Origin: Ehretia macrophylla
Lineage: Eukaryota; Streptophyta; Magnoliopsida; Boraginales; Ehretiaceae
Length of the DNA stretch: 64,000 nucleotides
Assembly: GCA_037974665.1 (NCBI GenBank)
Contig: CM075765.1
Coordinates: 12,457,501 to 12,521,500 of the forward strand
Reading direction: 5' to 3'
A model generated the notes under the pieces. That model was given only the letters and a program-made list of their open reading frames with translations, had not been told where the DNA came from and did not search any database. The translations under genes were made by a program, and so were the position numbers. This document shows positions 43,660 to 56,629 of the stretch, piece by piece. How positions within the stretch are numbered: the first letter of the stretch is position 1; each line of letters opens with the position of its first letter.

Positions 43660-44745
43660 ATGGCAAATTCTAATTCTTCTACTTCTGAATCCCCTGTTGT
43701 TACTCCTAGCAATGATCTTATGCAAAACTCAAATATCATTGCTATAAATACGGCAACACAGATTCCAGTAAAACTCTCTAAGGGTGGCAACTATGCCGCA
43801 TGGAGTTCTCAATTCAACAATCTTCTCTTTGGTTATGATCTTCTCGGCTATCTTGACGGCTCTCTTCCATGTCCTGCAGAGACTGTTGTGACTCCAGGAA
43901 CCACAACAGGTTCTCCAAATCCTAACTATAAATTATGGAAGCGACAAGACCGATTAATCTTGCATGCCATTCAGACATCTGTCATAGCTCCTGTGGCATC
44001 CCTCTGACAAGATGTGATACCGCTGCTGATGCTTGGAAAAAATTGGAGACTACATATGCCAATAAATCCAACACTCGTATGCTTAGCTTACTTCATGCAA
44101 TAATGAAATGCTCCAAAGAAGACAAATCTATAGCAGATTATATGCAGAACATCAAAACTATTATTGATGATCTTGCATTAATCGGTCATCCACTAAGTGA
44201 TGGCGAGATAATCATTCACTCACTTAATGGTCTTGGGGATGAATACAAAGAACTTGCGGCTGCTATCCGAGCCCATGATACTCCCTTAACATTCGAAGAA
44301 CTCTATGAAAAGCTTCTCGACTACGAGTCATACTTGAAATGCGAAGAAGCTAAAAAGGGACTTCCTCTCATCACAGCCCAATTCAACCAAAAATCATCAA
44401 ACAAAAAAAGGGAAAGGCGACAATTCTGGCTGGAATAATAACAACAATAACGTTGCTAATAATTGGGGCTCAAATCCTAATTACAGCAATAAAGGCATAC
44501 AAAGAGGCTCTAGTCACTCTCAAGGGAATCGTAATTGGCAAGGGAATCATGGAAACTACAATTCTCCTCAACAATTTTGGCGTTCCCAACCCAACAATAC
44601 TCAACCCAAAATTGTTTGTCAACTTTGAGATAAAATTGGGCATACTGCAAAAGTGTGTCGTTCTCGGGGTTCATCATATCAAATGCAAAACTGGCCCTAA
44701 GCAAACCTTACAGCTACAGATTACTCAAACAATAAAAGCAATTGG
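43660..44745 (+). pseudogene. gag: Copia gag with frameshifts and stops
   Basis: Starts MANSNSSTSES. The capsid part has NYAAWSSQFNNLLFGYDLLG, then DAWKKLETTYANKS, LNGLGDEYKELAAAIRA and LLDYESYLKCEE, the UBN2/Retrotran_gag type usual for Ale-like elements. The frame shifts near 44003 and shifts back near 44418. The zinc knuckle region (44617-44665, CQL-stop-DKIGHTAKVC) has TGA where the second Cys should be. A TAA at 44698 follows. A functional Gag is not possible. Confidence 0.88.
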
Positions 44746-44876
44746 GTGGTTGACTCCGGTGCATCCCATCACATTACCTCTTACTTGCAGAATCTATCTA
44801 TTCATTCTGAATACGGTGGTAATGAAGATATAATGGTTGGTGACGGTAATAGTATTCCCATAACTCATATCGGATC
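44746..44876 (+). pseudogene. Copia protease, split by LARD insertion
   Basis: VDSGASHHITSYLQNL carries the DSGA active-site motif of Copia aspartic protease. Coding breaks inside a codon after CGGATC, where the LARD lies. It resumes in the same frame at 52134-52139, so the TSD GGATC is the only net addition at the coding junction. Confidence 0.88.
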
Positions 44877-47711
44877 TGTAACACCTCGATCCCTCTCGAG
44901 ACCGGGAGTTCTATCAATCAATCCATCACAACCCAAACCAAACTCGGCAAAATTTTCAGGGAAAACGGACGGAGTCTCCCTTGTTTCTAGGCAAAAAGCA
45001 AACCTGCGACAGCATATAAGTGGACCAATACCATGTCTAAATATTCAACCACCTCAAGGCCATCCGAGCCTTGTTCTCAACAAGCAATCACAAGCAAATA
45101 TACATTTCCAGTTTACAGACTAACCTACCTCTTCACATCTTTTACAAGTACATTCATGCTTTACAATTAAACCATTCTAACTTATTGCATATAATAGACT
45201 ATCATACCATTCTAACTCTTTTTCTTTGGACATTACAAACATGCATTAAAGTTAAGCTATACTAACTAGATACATAATCTAACTTATCAAACTACTTCAA
45301 CAATCTAATGAAACTTAAATTACATTCCTTTTGACATTAAATACATACAATACATGAAAGCATACATCTTTACAACTTCGACAACTCAAGCCACATAGGC
45401 ACGCAAGACAACTCTTCAAGCACGAACTTTCACGAAATCACGAACTTTCAGCTAACATGACATTTCCTGAAATGTGGTGGTGAGGAATGAGTATACACAA
45501 CACGTATACTTAGTGAGAGCGAGACAGATATCGAATTAGAGAGAAAGAAAGTCGTGCAATGCAAAAAAGACAGTTAAGCAATATAACTGATAAATAAGCA
45601 ATCAAGACAAACAATCAATACAATAAGCAATTACTGAAAGCATTAACACAACCATTCAAAGCTATACCACACTCTGAAGGCTATGGTTCACTCATACGAG
45701 CAATGTACCATTTCACGAGCGATACATCAATCTCGAGCTTGATGTTGACAATGATGACAATAAGCGCGCAACCACCTTATAACTTCAGTTTGGAATACCC
45801 CGGAAGTATCCATCGATTCTACGACCCAAATCTCTCTGGGAGGCAACCCAAGCGAGAAAATAGAATAGGACACGGAGCTAGAACAACCAACACTTGCAAC
45901 CCGAGGCTACCCAGAGAGGCCCATCACTCACGCACCTGACACTATGTAATGCAAGACTCAATACAAGGCGATAAACGAGCGATAGCACCACAATACATAT
46001 TAAAGGCGATAAACGAGATATCAAGCATTTACAACCAATACTAGCATTCAATTGACTTTTAAAGCATAACTATTTTTAATAGCAACAATAACACGAATTA
46101 AACAAGTAACAGCAGTTCAAACACGAAAACGACAAATATCACTATTCAATCCCTAACTTCCAAAGGCAATTACGAGCAAACGAGCTACGGGATTAGGAAA
46201 CCGATTTCACTACATTCACTCAGGCACTACAAGGCACGTTTCTATGTCACTAAACTTCACTTTCTCACCCGAGGCCCGAAAGTCCACCTACTGCGTTTGA
46301 ACTACAGCTATGCTAACCGGTCATTCAATCAACGCCACAACAGCGTCAAAAGTGCTTCCATACCCTCAATTTCAAAACCCCCAACTCAATTCGAGCACGA
46401 TCAACTTTTGGTCAAACGGCCCATTTACGTTTCTTTGTCTAATTTCTAATTTTAACAAAGGCCGATCCATTTTTATCGCACATTTTATCTTTCTATTACT
46501 AATGGCACCTATCCAAATCAAGCAATCGCAATTCGGATCGAAATCTGAAATTCTAGGGTTTACTATTCATAATTCACTATTCATTATTCTTCCCCAATTT
46601 CAAATACGCAGTTTCAACCGTAAAATTACTAAATAACTATCAAGCAATGCTCTACGAACCCTAAAGAAGCATTTTCAATCAATTTCAAGCATTATAACGC
46701 ATTAAATATCAAATCTAAAAATTTGAATCAAAAATCAAATTTCATATAATATGCACAAAAGCATGAAAACCCTCACAGAGATTGAAGACCAAGACCCGCA
46801 ATGACCCGAGCCACGACCCCCGAGAAATTCCACGCACAATTGTAGAAGAAAATGCAAGAAAAATCTTTTCTTTTTCTCCTTGAGACCATTCGGCCATGGC
46901 AAGGACATGGATGACATTTGTGGTTTTGTTTTTTTTTTTTGATTTTAGCCTTGTTTTATTATTTAAAAGGTGACAAGGGCATTTTGGTCATTTGCAAAAT
47001 CAAGCTTTAGTTAAAAATGGTCAAATAAGCTTATTTTACTGCCATTAAATCTAATTCAAGTTAAAACAATGCAATTAAATGAAAAACAACTAAAACTAGT
47101 TAAATTAAGCTAAAAATATTTTTCACTAAGTCCGAAGAATATTTCTCTAACTCTCATTTTCGAAATGCTACGATCAAACGGTTAATAAATGATCGCCAAT
47201 AAAGTAATGAGCAATAATAGAAAACTTTAATTTTTTTTGAAAAGTAGACTAGTAGAATAGTTTAAAATTCACTCTGGCTCGGAGTTACTTTTCTCATTTA
47301 TTTGAAAACCGAGTGATTTTAATGCAAACAATTAAAACCGATTATTAAAATAATCAAAACAATCAAAGTAATCAATATTCATTTAAAATAATTAATTTAA
47401 CTATTTCTAGAATATCTTAAAGAATTATGAAGTTAATATTAAGTTACACATGAATAAGTTAATATAAATACATAGTCAAATACAATTAAACACTAACATT
47501 TAAGATGAGACTTAATTAATCACAAGAGAATAAATTTAATTATTATAATTATTAGAAATAGGTAATAATCTTTTAATTAATGAATATAAATCTTTTTGAA
47601 TTCTTCTAAAAGAAATAGCAGAACAGTGAAAATTAGATGATTTAACTAATTAAACATTTAATTAAATGCAGTCAAATGCCATTAAATGCATGCCGGTTTC
47701 GGGTTATCACA
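44877..47711 (-). repeat. 3' LTR of LARD
   Basis: On the plus strand it runs from TGTAACACCTCGATCC to CGGGTTATCACA. ORFs inside appear twice because the LTRs repeat and are not genes. Confidence 0.93.
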
Positions 47712-47727
47712 TCCTTCCCCCCTTAAA
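47712..47727 (-). promoter_or_regulatory. Polypurine tract of LARD
   Basis: The minus strand reads TTTAAGGGGGGAAGGA next to the LTR, preceded by GAATTGCGAGGACGCAATTG as in the gag-only element. Confidence 0.8.
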
Positions 47728-47834
47728 ACAATTGCGTCCTCGCAATTCTTCTTCCAATAGAACTCTGCATCCACTGAAATCCAACTCTGACTAATCTTCA
47801 TTGATTGCTGAGCAAGACACTACATAAGGACATC

Positions 47835-48700
47835 CGAAGAAAACCAATCTAAGAAACCCGAGTAGTACTGCCCGAAAATTTCAAAATAATAAGGCCAAAT
47901 AAAGGCTCTAGAGAATACCAAATAGAACTCCAAATAAAAATCTTACTAGACATGAATGCCATAATAGAATCCCAATAAAAGTACTGAGAACATACCAATA
48001 AACAATCTGAAGCAGAGTCTAAACAAGAATCCCAAGTACTGCTCAGGAAGACTCCAGACAAGAAATCCAGTCAATCATATTACAGAGGTTTCAAGGAAGT
48101 CTTTCAAAATATATAGCTCAAGAAGCATCTGAATAGGGAATCCAAAATGTACGCCAACATATATATACTTATCAAAAGTCCATGAATGAACAGCAAGCTG
48201 AATAACCAAGTAGATTCCCAAAATAATATTGCTACTGAATATTGGGTAAAATTCCAGAGGGATTGTCGTGCAGGTGCACCATATACTATTGAAGAATTTC
48301 AATCACGATTGCCAATAAGATATCAAGAAAGACTAGAGCAAAGATATTGTAGACAATATTATGCAGCAAGTCCAATAAGAATTCCGATTGCCAAATCCAC
48401 TGAGAAATGTCCACAAGGAATACCAAAGTAATACGCCTCACACAAAACTGATTATTGTAAGCAGACTCAAATCAAAGTTCCCCATAAGAATGCAGAAAGA
48501 ACACCAAAGGTTGATTAAAATCCCAACCAAGTCTCCCACGAAATGCCAATATAGAAATACCCGATGAATGCCCAATCAAGAAGACATTAAGAAAATACCC
48601 CAAAGAATAATCATGTAGAACTCCAAAGGAAGTCATTTACACAAAGCATAGAAGATAACCTTGAAGGAACCCCAATAAACAAACTCCAGCTATAAATGTC
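47835..48700. repeat. Degenerate 12-13-bp microrepeats in the LARD interior
   Basis: Runs such as GAATACCAAATA, GAACTCCAAATA, GAATCCCAATA and AACATACCAATA follow each other with spacing near 12-13 bp. They become more degenerate to the right. The consensus and location match the block at 17130-17625 of the gag-only element. Confidence 0.6.
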
Positions 48701-49280
48701 AACTCCCAAATAAAGGCCGAGTCAAGCACTACTCGTTTCCGTCAATCCAAATAACTTGGGGCTTGCTACTAACCACTTCTCTTCAAGGGAGGAAGAAGTC
48801 TTTCTTACCATTTCAATAGGACATGTATGAATGCCAAGATATCATATCTATACATACATGCATTAAACTATTATGCAAGCATGTTTGTAAAACAATTTAT
48901 AAAACAGTTTATTCAACAAAGTCACTCAAGCACGACAATCAAGTCAAGCACAACATAATCAATTCAAATCACGGCATAACCAATTCAAGACATTTCAATA
49001 CACACATTACAAGCAATACTTCAAGCAAATAACAATTCACGAGGTCGATTCGATTCATGATGCCAATTCAATAGGTCAATTCAATGCACAACTAGACACT
49101 TCACTTCACTTAACACGCAATTAACACATAACACATAACTATGTCACATAGGTGCACACATTCAGGTCAAGACACACAATCTTACATACAAGCATACACT
49201 TTCAAGACACACTTAACAAGCAAACATTCAAGGATCACTACCCACCAGACCGAGGACCCTGTCCTGGCTTATGAGCTAAA
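48701..49280. other. LARD interior, non-coding leader
   Basis: In element orientation this is the 5' untranslated region where gag would begin. It has TTCAAG/CAAGCA-rich low-complexity sequence and no gag remnant that I can detect. Confidence 0.5.
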
Positions 49281-49295
49281 CAAGCTCTGATACCA
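49281..49295 (-). promoter_or_regulatory. Primer-binding site of LARD
   Basis: The minus strand reads TGGTATCAGAGCTTG two bases from the LTR edge; initiator tRNA-Met type. Confidence 0.9.
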
Positions 49296-49297
49296 CC

Positions 49298-52133
49298 TGT
49301 AATACCCCGATCCTTCTCGAGACTGAGAGTTCTATCAATCAATCTCATCACAACCCAAATCCAAACCCATCAAAATTTTCAGGGAAAACGGATGGAGTCT
49401 CCCCTGTTTCTAGGAAAAAAACAAACCTGCGACAGCATATAAGTGGACCAATACCATGTCCAAACATTCAACCACCTCAAGGCCATCCGAGCCTTGTTCT
49501 CAACAAGCAATCACAAGCAAATATACATTTCCAGTTTACAGACTAACCTACCTCTTCACATCTTTTACAAGTACATTCATGCTTTACAATTAAACCATTC
49601 TAACTTATTGCATATAATAGACTATCATACCATTCTAACTCTTTTCCTTTGGACATTACAAACATGCATTAAAGTTAAGCTATACTAACTAGATACATAA
49701 TCTAACTTATCAAACTACTTCAACAATCTAATGAAACTTAAATTACATTCCTTTTGACATTAAATACATACAATACATGAAATCATACATCTTTACAACT
49801 TCGACAACTCAAGCCACATAGGCACGCAAGACAACTCTTCAAGCACAAACTTTCACGAAATCACGAACTTTCAACTAACATGACATTTCCTGAAATGTGG
49901 TGGTGAGAAGTGAGTATACACAACACGTATACTCAGTGAGGGCGAGACAGATATCGAATTGGAGAGAAAGAAAGTCGTGCAATGCAAATAAGACAGTTAA
50001 GCAATATAACTGATAAATAAGCAATCAAGACAAACAATCAATACAATAAGCAATTACTGAAAGCATTAACACAACCATTCAAAGCTATACCACACTCTGA
50101 AGGCTATGGTTCACTCATACGAGCAATGTACCATTTCACGAGCGATACATCAATCTCGAGCTTGATGTTGACAACGATGACAATAAGCGCGCAACCACCT
50201 TATAACTTCAGTTTGGAATACCCCAGAAGTATCCATCAATTTTACGACCTAAATCTCCCTGGGAGGCAACCCAAGCGAGAAAAGGGAATAGGACACGGAG
50301 CTAGAGCAACCAACACTGGCAACCCGAGGCTACCCAGAGAGGCCCATCACTCACGCGCCTGACACTATGCAATGCAAGACTCGATACAAGGCGATAAACG
50401 AGCGAGTGTACCACAATACAGATTAAAGGCGATAAACGAGATATCAAGCATTTACAACCAATACTAGCATTCAATTAACTTTTAAAGCATAACTATCTTT
50501 AATAGCAACAATAACACCAATTAAACAAGTAACAGCAGTTCAAACATGAAAACGACAAATATCACTATTCAATCCCTAACTTTCAAAGACAATTACGAGC
50601 AAACGAGCTACGGGATTAGGAAACCGATTTCACTACATTCACTCAGACACTACAAGGCACGTTTCTATGTCACTAAACTTCACTTTCTCACCCGAGGCCC
50701 GAAAGTCCACCTACTGCGTTTGAACTACAACTATGCTAACCGGTCATTCAATCAACGCCATAACAGCATCAAAAGTGCTTACATACCCTCAATTTCAAAA
50801 CTCCTAACTCAATTCGAGCACGATCAACTTTTGGTCAAACGGCCCCTTTACGTTTCTTTGTCTAATTTCCAATTTTAACAAAGGCCGATCCATTTTTATT
50901 GCACATTTTATCTTTCTATCACTAATGGCACCTATCCAAATCAAGCAATCGCAATTCGGATCGAAATCCGAAATTCTAGGATTTACTATTCATAATTCAC
51001 TATTCATTATTCTTCCCCAATTTCAAATACGCAGTTTTAACCGTAAAAATTGATAAATAACTATCAAGCAATGCTCTACAAACCCTAAAGAAGCATTTCC
51101 AATCAATTTCAAGCATTATAACGCATTAAATATCAAATCTAAAAATTTGAATCAAAAACAAATTTCATATAATATGCACAAAAGCGTGAAAACTCTCACA
51201 GAGATTGAAGACCAAGACCCGCAAGGACCCGAGCCACAACCCTCGAGCAATTCCACTCACAATTGTAGAAGAAAATGCAAGAAAAATCTTTTCTTTTTCT
51301 CCTTGAGACCATTCGGCCATGGCAAGGACATGGATGGCATTTGTGGTTTTGTTTTTTTATTTTTATTTTAGCCTTGTTTTATTATTTAAAAGGTGACAAG
51401 GGCATTTTGGTCATTTGCAAAATCAAGCTTTAGTTAAAAATGGTCAAATAAGCTTATTTTACTGGCATTAAATCTAATTCAAGTTAAAACAATGCATTTA
51501 GATGAAAAACAACTAAAACTAGTTAAATTAAGCTAAAAATATTTTCCACTAAGTCCGAAGAATATTTCTCTAACTCTCATTTTCGAAATGCTACGATCAA
51601 ACGGTCAATAAATGATCGCTAATAAAGTAATGAGCAATAATAGAAAACTTTAATTTTTTTGAAAAGTAGACTAGTAGAATAGTTTAAAATTCACTCTGGC
51701 TCGGAGTTACTTTTCTCATTTATTTGAAAACCGAGTGATTTTAATGCAAACAATTAAAACCGATTATTAAAATAATCAAAACAATCAAAGTAATCAATAT
51801 TCATTTAAAATAATTAATTTAACTATTTCTAGAATATCTTAAAGAATTATGAAGTTAATATTAAGTTACACATGAATAAGTTAATATAAACACGTAGTCA
51901 AAAATAATTAAACACTAACATTTAAAATGACACTTAATTAATCACAAGAGAATAAATTCAATTACTATAATTATTAGAAATAGGTAATAATCTTTTAATT
52001 AATTAATATAAATCTTTTTGAATTCTTCTAAAAGAAATAGCAGAACAGTGAAAATTAGATGATTTAACTAATTAAATATTTAATTAAATGCAGTCAAATG
52101 CCATTAAATGCATGCCGGTTTCGGGTTATCACA
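49298..52133 (-). repeat. 5' LTR of LARD
   Basis: Mate of 44877-47711, almost equal in length (2836 vs 2835 bp), with scattered substitutions. Confidence 0.93.
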
Positions 52134-54068
52134 GGATCTACCTCTCTTAATTCTTTAAACACCACTTTTCAATTAAACAATGTTTTATGTGCTCCCAAAA
52201 TCAAAAAGAATCTTTTGTCTGTTTCTCAATTCTGCACACATAATAGTGTCTCTATTGAATTCTTTCCTGACTATTTTCTTGTGAAGGATTTGAGCACGGG
52301 GGCATCCTTGGTTCGAGGCCAGAATAGAGGAAACATTTATGAGTGGCCCATGTCATCTTCATTGCCTTGTTCACAGCCTACATCGATATCCACCACCACT
52401 GTGTCATTGGATTCTTGGCACTCACGCCTCGGTCATCCGTCTGCCAAAGTCCTCAAGCAAGTTGTCTCTTCCGCATGTCTTCCAATTTCCAAGTCTTTAT
52501 CATATTTGTCTCATTGTGATGCTTGTCTTTGTAATAAAAGCCATAAGCTACCTTTTGGCATTTCATCATTATCTTGTTCCAAACCTCTCCAAATTTTATT
52601 TACTGATGTTTGGGGGCCTGCTCCGTTAAATTCCTTTGATCATTTCGGGTACTATGTTGTTTTTGTAGACTATTTTACAAAATATACATGGCTCTACCCA
52701 TTAAAATCAAAATCTGATCTTCTAGAAATATTTGAACGATTTAAAAAGCTTGTTGAAAATTTCTTTCAAACATCTATCCACACAGTGTATTATGATAGTG
52801 GGGGTGAAGCACAAAGCCTTGGTCATTGCCTCTCACACTATGGCATTCAACAACTAAAATCTCCACCTCATACACCTGAACGGGTTGGTACAGCCGAACG
52901 CAAGCATCGTCATATCGTAGAAACTGGTCTTACCCTACTACATCATGCCTCATTACCACTTCATTTTTGGCCCTTAGCCTTTCAAGCTGTTGTTTACTTA
53001 ATTAACCGGATGCCAACACCTACTCTTGGTCATGTGTCTCCATTTCAAAAAAATTTTAATAAGTCACCAAATTACCAAAAATTGAAGATATTTGGTTGTT
53101 TGTGTTACCCTTGGCTTAGACCTTATGCTTCACACAAGCTTGATTCTCGTTCTCATCCTTGTATTTTTGTCGGATATTCAAATGAACATCATGCTTATCT
53201 TTGTCTAGATCCCAAGTCAAATCGAATCTTTATTTCACGTCACGTCTTATTTGTTGAATCTGTTTTTCCATTCAAGTCTTCATCTCCAAATCAAACTCGA
53301 GTCAATGATCATATTCTCTCAAGATGGCTTACTTCAGTCACGAAAAAGTTTGCAGTTCATACTCAACAGTCTACCTCTGAAAGCACTACTGATTCTTTAA
53401 CCAAAAATCTATCATTTTCTGTTTCATATCCAGTCATTAATATTCCACAAAATTCTCATCACTCCAATCTACACTCAAATGCAGCTCCAACTATTCCAGC
53501 ACCATCCAATGTTCCACCACTTACACATCAATCTACTATCAATAATGCAACACGTGGTCATACTATTATTGACTCACCACCTTATCCTTCACATCCTAAC
53601 CCTTCCTCTCCTCCCTCACTCGAAGACATGGTATCTTCTGATCCAATATCTACTCATTCTATTGAAGATCAAGATGTCAACATCCAAGAAAATTCACAAC
53701 TAAACATCCAATCTTCATCAATTTCTCCTCCAACTTCAACCGTTCATCATGGTCATCCAATGATCACAAGGTCTAAAAATAATCTCTCTCTACCCAAAAA
53801 GGTCTTTAACCTTCATGCTGCCACCACTTCCGCAAATGAAATTGTTGAACCCAAAACTGTATCCCAAGCTCAAAAGTCACCATATTGGCGTCAAGCCATG
53901 AGTGATGAATACGACGCTCTCCTTCGCAATTCTACTTGGTCATTAGTTCCTTCCTCGCTTAACCAAAACATTGTTGGTTGTAAATGGGTTTTTAAAATTA
54001 AGGGAAATCCTAATGGGACCATTGCCCGCTACAAAGCTCGTTTGGTTGCTAAGGGGTTTCACCAATGA
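52134..54068 (+). pseudogene. pol: Copia pol, first part: end of protease, integrase, start of RT
   Basis: Continues the protease frame. It has a GAG-pre-integrase segment (WHSRLGHPSAK, CDACLCNKSHKLPF), then the integrase core with TDVWGP, VYYDSGGEAQS (normally SDGGGE-like) and TPERVGTAERKHRHIVETG, so the D,D,E residues can be placed. A Ser/Pro/His-rich linker (~53280-53760) precedes the RT start (WRQAMSDEYDALLRNSTW, GCKWVFKIKGNPNG). A TGA at 54066-54068 stops the frame after FHQ, where the family has Arg (CGA). Confidence 0.9.
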
Positions 54069-55417
54069 CCTGGTGCTGACTTTACGGACACTTTCAGTCC
54101 TGTGGTCAAACCCACAACTGTTCGCCTACTTCTCAGTCTTGCCATTGCTAATGGTTGGTCATTACGCCAACTAGATATTAATAATGCTTTCTTGCAGGGT
54201 ACTCTCACTGATAATGTCTTTATGCAGTAACCACCCGGCTTTGTTGACATGGAACATCCTACTCATGTTTGTAAACTTCACAAAGCTATATATGGTTTAC
54301 GACAAGCACCAAGAGCATGGTACAATGAGCTGAGTTCCTTTTTGCTATCTGTTGGCTTTATCAACTCGCGGTCTGATAGTTCTTTATTCATCTATCACAA
54401 TCAAGGGCATTCATTGTATCTACTTGTCTATGTTGATGATATAATTGTTCCGGATCGTCCAGTGATCACATGGGTCAATTCATTTCCTCTCTTGCCGATC
54501 GATTCTCTTTAAAAGATCTTGGTCCATTGACATATTTTTTAGGTGTTGAAGCTCATAAAACTGGCTCGAGTTTATTTTTGTCACAACAAAAATATATTCA
54601 TGATCTTCTTGTAAAGAATAATATGTTGGTGGCTAATGCCGTATCTAGTCCTCTCGCTTCTACAGCAGTTATTCGGCTAAGTGATGGAAGTCCTTCTATT
54701 GATGAGACAAAATATCGGCAAGTTGTTGGGTCTCTCCAATATTTGTCTCTTACTAGGCCTGATGTCTCCTTTGCTGTGAACAAGTTATCCTAGTTCATGC
54801 ATAGACCTTCATCTCTTCATTGGTCGGCAGTCAAATGTGTTCTCAGATATCTTAAGGGTATAATGTCTTATGGCCTCCTCTTACAACATGATACTCCTCT
54901 CAATCTTCATGCCTTTGCTGATGCTGATTGGGCTGGAAATTTGGATGACAGAACCTCTACTACAGCCTATGTAGTCTTCCTTGGTGTTAATCCAATCTCT
55001 TGGAGCTCTAAGAAACAAAAGACGATTGCTCGGTCCTCTACTGAAGCCGAGTGTCGTACTATTGCATCGACTGCCGTTGAGGTAAATTGGATCACAAACT
55101 TGCTCTCCGAACTCTAAGTTCCAATCCGCTCACCGCCAACAATATATTGTGACAATGTCGGTGCGACTTATGTATATGCCAATCCAGTTTTTCACTCACG
55201 GATGAAGCACATAGCCATCGACTTTCACTTCGTTCGAGATCAAGTTTCCAAAAATTTGCTCCGTGTCTCACATGTTCATACCAATGATCAACTAACAGAT
55301 TCTCTCACAAAATCTCTTCCCCGCAAACAATTTAAGTCTCATTGTTCCAAGATTGGCATCCTTGATGGACGCTCAATCTTGCAGGGGCATGATAGAAAGC
55401 AATTCTCACGTGATTAA
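54069..55417 (+). pseudogene. pol: Copia pol, second part: RT and RNase H with three stops and a frameshift
   Basis: RT goes on in the same frame ([27 protein letters not shown] at ~54430) with a TAA at 54228. A frameshift near 54445-54475 follows. In the new frame come DRFSLKDLGPLTYFLGVE and the RNase H ([34 protein letters not shown]). A TAG at 54791 and a TAA at 55115 interrupt it. All three stops stand where the family usually has Gln, fitting CAA/CAG to TAA/TAG. Coding ends at 55417, 27 bp into the 3' LTR. Confidence 0.9.
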
Positions 55418-55614
55418 AATAGTTAAGTTCACTTTTGTATCATACCAACATTACAGGCTTGATTGTAGAGCATTGCATTTACTGTATTAAATATCAATAA
55501 CTTAGGCTTGATTATAGGATTGTAATATGCCTTATGTTCCCTTGAAAATTTCTATATATATGAATCAGTACATGAATCACAAGTGTGGTTCAATTTTAGC
55601 CTCAATATCTTTCA
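55390..55614 (+). repeat. 3' LTR of Ale-like Copia
   Basis: 225 bp, preceded by a short purine stretch (GCAGGGGCA). It overlaps the last codons of pol. Confidence 0.93.
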
Positions 55615-56026
55615 GTGATGAGAGCTTGTCGAATCATCTCCTACTTAATAGAATCATTTGCTTATTTAACAAAAAAAAAAAAAAAAAAACTCTCTTTAAT
55701 GTATTTCAAAAACAATTCTTGAAAGAATTTACAGTGTTGTATTTTCCTTGTGTTTGGTGGTACAAATGAATTAGTTAAATAGTACAAGGACTCACCTAAC
55801 TCACCTAAAATGTATATACAATAAATGACAACAATAAATAAAAGGGAAAAACCCCAATTTAGTCCCTGAAATTTAGCATAAAGACCAAACAGATCCATGT
55901 GCTTTGGAAAAATATGACTTTATAGGGATCTGTTTGGTCTTTATGGTAAAGTTCAGGGACTAAATTGGCTTTTCTGCATAAATAAAAACAGACTGATCAA
56001 ATCTTCAACAAATCATTACAATGCTT
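55615..56026. other. End of Copia target fragment and right-copy flank
   Basis: 55615-55668 is the rest of the minus-strand Copia fragment at 42873-43315. From 55669 (poly-A run) the duplicated block resumes, matching left 3440 onward. Confidence 0.6.
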
Positions 56027-56035
56027 TACAATAAA

Positions 56036-56593
56036 GGGTGAAGTGTACCAGATCCCCCAGTACTTTAACGAAAGTGCACAACATCCCCCTATAGTTCAAA
56101 AACCCCCTGAGCTAGTTCTTGTAGTTTTCTACAAGTGCACAACACCCCCTACCGTTAAAAAAATCCGTTAAATTTAACGGAGAGTGTATTTCACACGCGT
56201 TAAGTGAGATTTTTTTTAAAATTTTTAATAAATTTATTCATTAAATAATTATAAGAATTAACCAAATTACTCTTTTTAAAATAATAATAATAATAATAAT
56301 AATAATAAGAAAAAGTCATCTTGCCTAACCCCCCACCCCACCCAACCCCGTCACCCACCCCCCAACACTCCCCAGCCCGTCACAAACCCCACCCCTCAGC
56401 ACGTCACCCCCACCCCCTAACCCCCGTCACCCTTCACCCAACCTAGCACGTAACCCCCTACCCTCACACCCATCCCGTTACCCACACCCCCAACCTCCAC
56501 CCCCACTCCTACTGCCATTGCCACTATGTGTTGTGTGTGTGTGTATTTTTTTTAATGTGTGTGTATATATATATGTATATATGTATATATATT

Positions 56594-56629
<36 letters not shown>

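Larger units (their letters stand above)
44877..52133 (-). mobile_element. LARD-like element without genes, TSD GGATC
   Basis: The 7257-bp element is flanked by perfect GGATC (44872-44876, 52134-52138). LTRs of 2835 and 2836 bp enclose 1586 bp without any coding domain. PBS (minus strand, beside 49298) and PPT (beside 47711) give minus orientation. The sequence around the PPT and the Met-tRNA PBS resemble the Del/Tekay-like element at 14458-22027, but the LTRs are different, so it is a separate family. Confidence 0.93.
43316..55614 (+). mobile_element. Ale-like Ty1/Copia element, carrying a nested LARD
   Basis: The 225-bp LTRs (43316-43540, 55390-55614) begin TGATAGAAAG and end ATATCTTTCA. 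The flanks GTAAT and GTGAT look like a 5-bp TSD with one change. Without the nested element (44877-52133) it is about 5.0 kb, normal for Copia. Domain order is gag, protease, integrase, RT, RNase H, as in Copia. All ORFs are broken. Confidence 0.93.

Noticed and set aside
45703-46636. Plus-strand ORFs of 78-108 aa, similar ones at 50126-50878
   Set aside because: They lie in the LARD LTRs, differ by frame-changing substitutions and show no domain.
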